37,823 nucleotides of DNA from Metabacillus malikii (GTDB taxonomy: Bacteria > Bacillota > Bacilli > Bacillales > Bacillaceae). A program made the position numbers and the translations under genes. The notes below the pieces were generated by a model. The model made no database searches, was not told the DNA's origin, and was given only the letters and a program-made list of their open reading frames with translations. Positions 37,746-37,823 of the stretch are shown in pieces; the stretch's first letter is position 1; every line of letters begins with the position of its first letter. Location: positions 1-37,823 of the forward strand of contig NZ_JAUSUD010000032.1 in assembly GCF_030813355.1 (NCBI RefSeq), read 5' to 3'.

Positions 37746-37823
37746 TTTATTGGAGAGTTTGATCCTGGCTCAGGACGAACGCTGGCGGCGTGCCTAATAC
37801 ATGCAAGTCGAGCGAATCTGAGG
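37746..37823 (+). rRNA. 16S ribosomal RNA, 5' end only
   Basis: The gene begins TTTATTGGAGAGTTTGATCC and continues with TGGCTCAGGACGAACGCTGG, CGGCGTGCCTAATACATGCA and AGTCGAGCGAATCTGAGG. This is a Firmicute-type 16S start. Only the first 78 bases are in the window; the gene continues beyond it. Confidence 0.98.

Overview
This window spans the chromosomal replication origin of an AT-rich, endospore-forming Bacillaceae bacterium. The gene order is the classic Bacillus one. The proteins resemble their B. subtilis counterparts along their whole lengths, judged from memory rather than alignment. Sporulation or Bacillus-type markers (YyaC, Noc, SpoIIIJ-type YidC, RemB) support a spore former. I cannot name the species; a relative of the Bacillus/Anaerobacillus type is a guess.

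Layout: positions 1-300 hold two tandem ~148-bp units, each with a 5' fragment of a tRNA-Lys-like gene. The left arm, nearly all minus strand, then runs: purA (PurBox promoter), dnaB helicase (dnaC in B. subtilis), rplI-gdpP-yybS, rpsR-ssb-rpsF (S6 leader), ychF, a yyaE-type molybdopterin oxidoreductase with a DUF951 zinc-ribbon gene, a YkvI-type transporter, yyaC (the one plus-strand gene of this arm), a DUF554 membrane protein, a 220-bp MITE-like repeat, parB-parA, noc, rsmG, mnmG, mnmE, jag, yidC, rnpA, rpmH.

The origin is bipartite. One DnaA-box cluster lies between rpmH and dnaA (about 26057-26319). The second lies between dnaA and dnaN (about 27895-28020) and contains the DnaA-trio and AT-rich unwinding element. 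The right arm is plus strand: dnaA, dnaN, yaaA-recF-remB-gyrB, gyrA, an HD-GYP-like gene, then two rRNA promoters and the first 78 bases of a 16S gene that runs off the window. Apart from yyaC, every gene points away from the origin, co-directional with replication.

The genes form one functional neighbourhood. It covers initiation (DnaA, DnaN, DnaB, SSB), supercoiling (GyrAB), segregation and nucleoid occlusion (ParAB, parS, Noc), tRNA/rRNA modification (MnmE, MnmG, RsmG), membrane insertion, and c-di-AMP turnover (GdpP).

I do not see an undescribed multi-gene system; most of the window is conserved core. The items most worth a second look are: the tRNA-fragment tandem repeat; the terminal-inverted-repeat element with an apparent 8-bp target duplication and a second decayed arm; the HD-GYP protein whose HD dyad is Cys-Asp; a DnaA-box pair outside the origin upstream of mnmE; the DnaA-box hairpin after dnaA; and the uncertain dnaB start codon.
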